Shown one piece after another: positions 62,196 to 64,000 of a stretch of 64,000 nt of DNA. The notes under the pieces were generated by a model. The model was not told the DNA's origin and did not search any database. It was given only the letters and a program-made list of their open reading frames with translations. The stretch's first letter is position 1, and each line of letters begins with the position of its first letter. A program made the translations under genes and the position numbers. The stretch comes from Ridgeia piscesae (Eukaryota > Annelida > Polychaeta > Sabellida > Siboglinidae), in the NCBI GenBank assembly GCA_025642075.2, contig JAODUO010000077.1:25001-89000 (forward strand), written 5' to 3'.

Positions 62196-63503
62196 CACTT
62201 TTGGTACAGTGATTTTACTATTGTTAAAACATGTTAAGACATTACATTTTATTATTCTCAAACTTATATATATATAATATATAATACAATAATAGACATT
62301 ACAACATTACATAATTAAATGTGTAATGAATAAAAATTACGTTTCGTTGATTATCTGTACATTATTGAAAGTATAACTGAATTTATATTTTGTCTCCATA
62401 TATTTCTCCGTATATGTTTCATCTTCGTGCGATTGTCAAACCTATCATGAACATTATTATCAAATAGTAATTATCAGTCACATAGCAACAGCCTAAAAGG
62501 TATCCTGCTCGTGCGTCATGGTTACATGTTTATGCGTGACCTAGCTAAGAACATTTCACAAGTATGCAAATCATGTTTCTATCATTCACTTCTAAATAAC
62601 ATTGTACAAACAGATTTATCTAAACTCTAACGTGTGTATAACTGTTTAGCACGCGTGGTACTTAAAGTCCCCGTTTATCACAACTTCCAGTTGTGAACAA
62701 AATTAAATTTAAATTGGCTACTAGCTGTTACGTACGTATCTATTATAATAACTTCCATGGTTGTGGTTAACATGTTATGACTGCATATGGCTTACGTTTA
62801 TATTAATGTTATTACATTTATATTAATATTTTTTATGTTATAAAATTGTTATTCAAATAGGTTTGTATTATTACCTTTATATTCCTTTTTATATAATTTA
62901 TTATAGTTATATATTTTTATATTATGTTATCAAATTTTTAATTAATATACCGTATTGGACATATCAGTGTTAGATAATTTAAGTCAAGAATCGCTGAAAT
63001 AACTGTGATCCCAATATGAACAGGCGGACAGGAAGTCAACGTCTGAATATCTGCGTCGATGCAGCGACCTCATGGACATCTCTGAAGATTGAATGATTGT
63101 CTGCATATCATGTATGTGTGATGCGTATCATGTACGTGATCATTGTTTGCGTATCATGTGCACAAAATTCTACCTTTTCCCCGACTTTATCCTAACCACT
63201 ACTAATCCCCGTAATCGAAACACTGCGATGGAACGAAAAAAATTAACATAACCGGAGCAGTGACGTGTGAACGTTACGGGCTGCTTTATCCCTCTTTCTT
63301 TTCACCTGTCACCCACTAACACCATTTCTATATATCACTTTAATTGTATATATATATATGTTGATTTAATAAAATTGTTACTTTTTAAATCACTTTTGTT
63401 TTCAACTGTGCAGCAATATCCAGCAAAGTTGTTAGATTTACATATAGAACGAGCGAATTAATATATATATAATTTTATTATATATATATTATATATATAT
63501 ATC

Positions 63504-63543
<40 letters not shown>

Positions 63544-63903
63544 TAATATAAAATAATAATGAAAAGAACATTTATAAAGCGCCATAAATTTAGAAATATC
63601 CATTCGGAAGCGCTGTACATGAGTAAGTATACATGTGTCGTAGAGTTATAATATTACGTTTCTTAAGGTAAATAAAATATGTATAAAAAGTAATAGTAAT
63701 ACATAATAAAAGAAATAAGTTAGCTAAAGATAAATTGATAATAAAATAATGAGTATGACGTTTTGTAAAATATATATATTTTTAAACATGTACAATATAA
63801 TAAATAGGTAAAAAAATTGAATAAACTGACAGTGTCTACACTTCATACACAGCCCGGAATAGATGGGTTTTCAATAGTCTTTTAAAAGTCATGAGGCAAC
63901 AGG

Positions 63904-63981
<78 letters not shown>

Positions 63982-64000
63982 CATTAATATAGTATGTATA
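62196..64000. other. Gene-free AT-rich stretch with TA tracts
   Basis: Very AT-rich. Long TA runs at about 63350-63545 and 63907-63976. No exon, RNA gene or intact element recognised. Confidence 0.6.

Noticed and set aside
1..64000. tRNA, rRNA or snRNA genes
   Set aside because: No full cloverleaf or conserved rRNA/snRNA block was recognised by eye; tRNA-like pieces belong to SINEs. A tRNA and Rfam scan would be decisive.

Overview
This is eukaryotic, intron-rich, AT-leaning DNA packed with tandem repeats and transposon relics. It holds three complete animal genes. The proteins, the non-LTR elements (RTE-like and Rex1/CR1-like) and the tRNA-type SINEs suggest an invertebrate, most likely a lophotrochozoan such as a gastropod mollusc. 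That placement is inference; the metazoan assignment is firm.

Layout: 1-14.1 kb is gene-free. It holds GGTC and CCCGCC simple repeats, an 88-copy 15-bp minisatellite, and two decayed RTE-like LINEs arranged tail to tail. 14.48-29.22 kb (minus strand) is a 12-exon bestrophin gene (Ca2+-gated anion channel, 597 residues as assembled). 32.15-46.88 kb (plus strand) is a 15-exon SRRM1 gene (PWI plus SR-rich splicing coactivator, 951 residues). 48.25-57.75 kb (minus strand) is an 8-exon SETD4 gene (SET-domain lysine methyltransferase, 423 residues). 57.8-64 kb is gene-free, with a Rex1/CR1-like LINE fragment, a 22-bp array and long TA tracts. Bestrophin and SRRM1 are head to head about 2.9 kb apart. 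SRRM1 and SETD4 converge with about 1.4 kb between their stop codons. Every exon junction was read from the sequence; all are GT-AG and all reading phases join without a gap.

The most unusual observation is that several minisatellites are fused to exon ends. The 67-bp array in bestrophin intron 1 is built from the last 26 nt of exon 1 plus its 5' splice site. The 48-bp array in SETD4 intron 2 is built from the end of exon 2 plus its 5' splice site. The 36-bp array in bestrophin intron 8 starts at the first intron base. The array at the bestrophin 3' end includes the last codons and the stop. The 63-bp array in SRRM1 begins about 20-55 nt after the exon 13 donor. Two bestrophin introns also carry a microsatellite shortly after the donor. 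This suggests tandem arrays seeded at, or tolerated just past, 5' splice sites, giving dozens of decoy donors.

Other structures include a 1,715-bp hAT-type element with a perfect 8-bp target duplication inside SRRM1, a 766-bp hAT-like foldback element, a 520-bp TTAA-flanked MITE in SETD4, a 45-bp-stem hairpin inside a LINE relic, a perfect 31-nt inverted repeat around a GT microsatellite, and a possible alternative terminal exon of SRRM1. Relationships between genes beyond their positions are not implied by the sequence.
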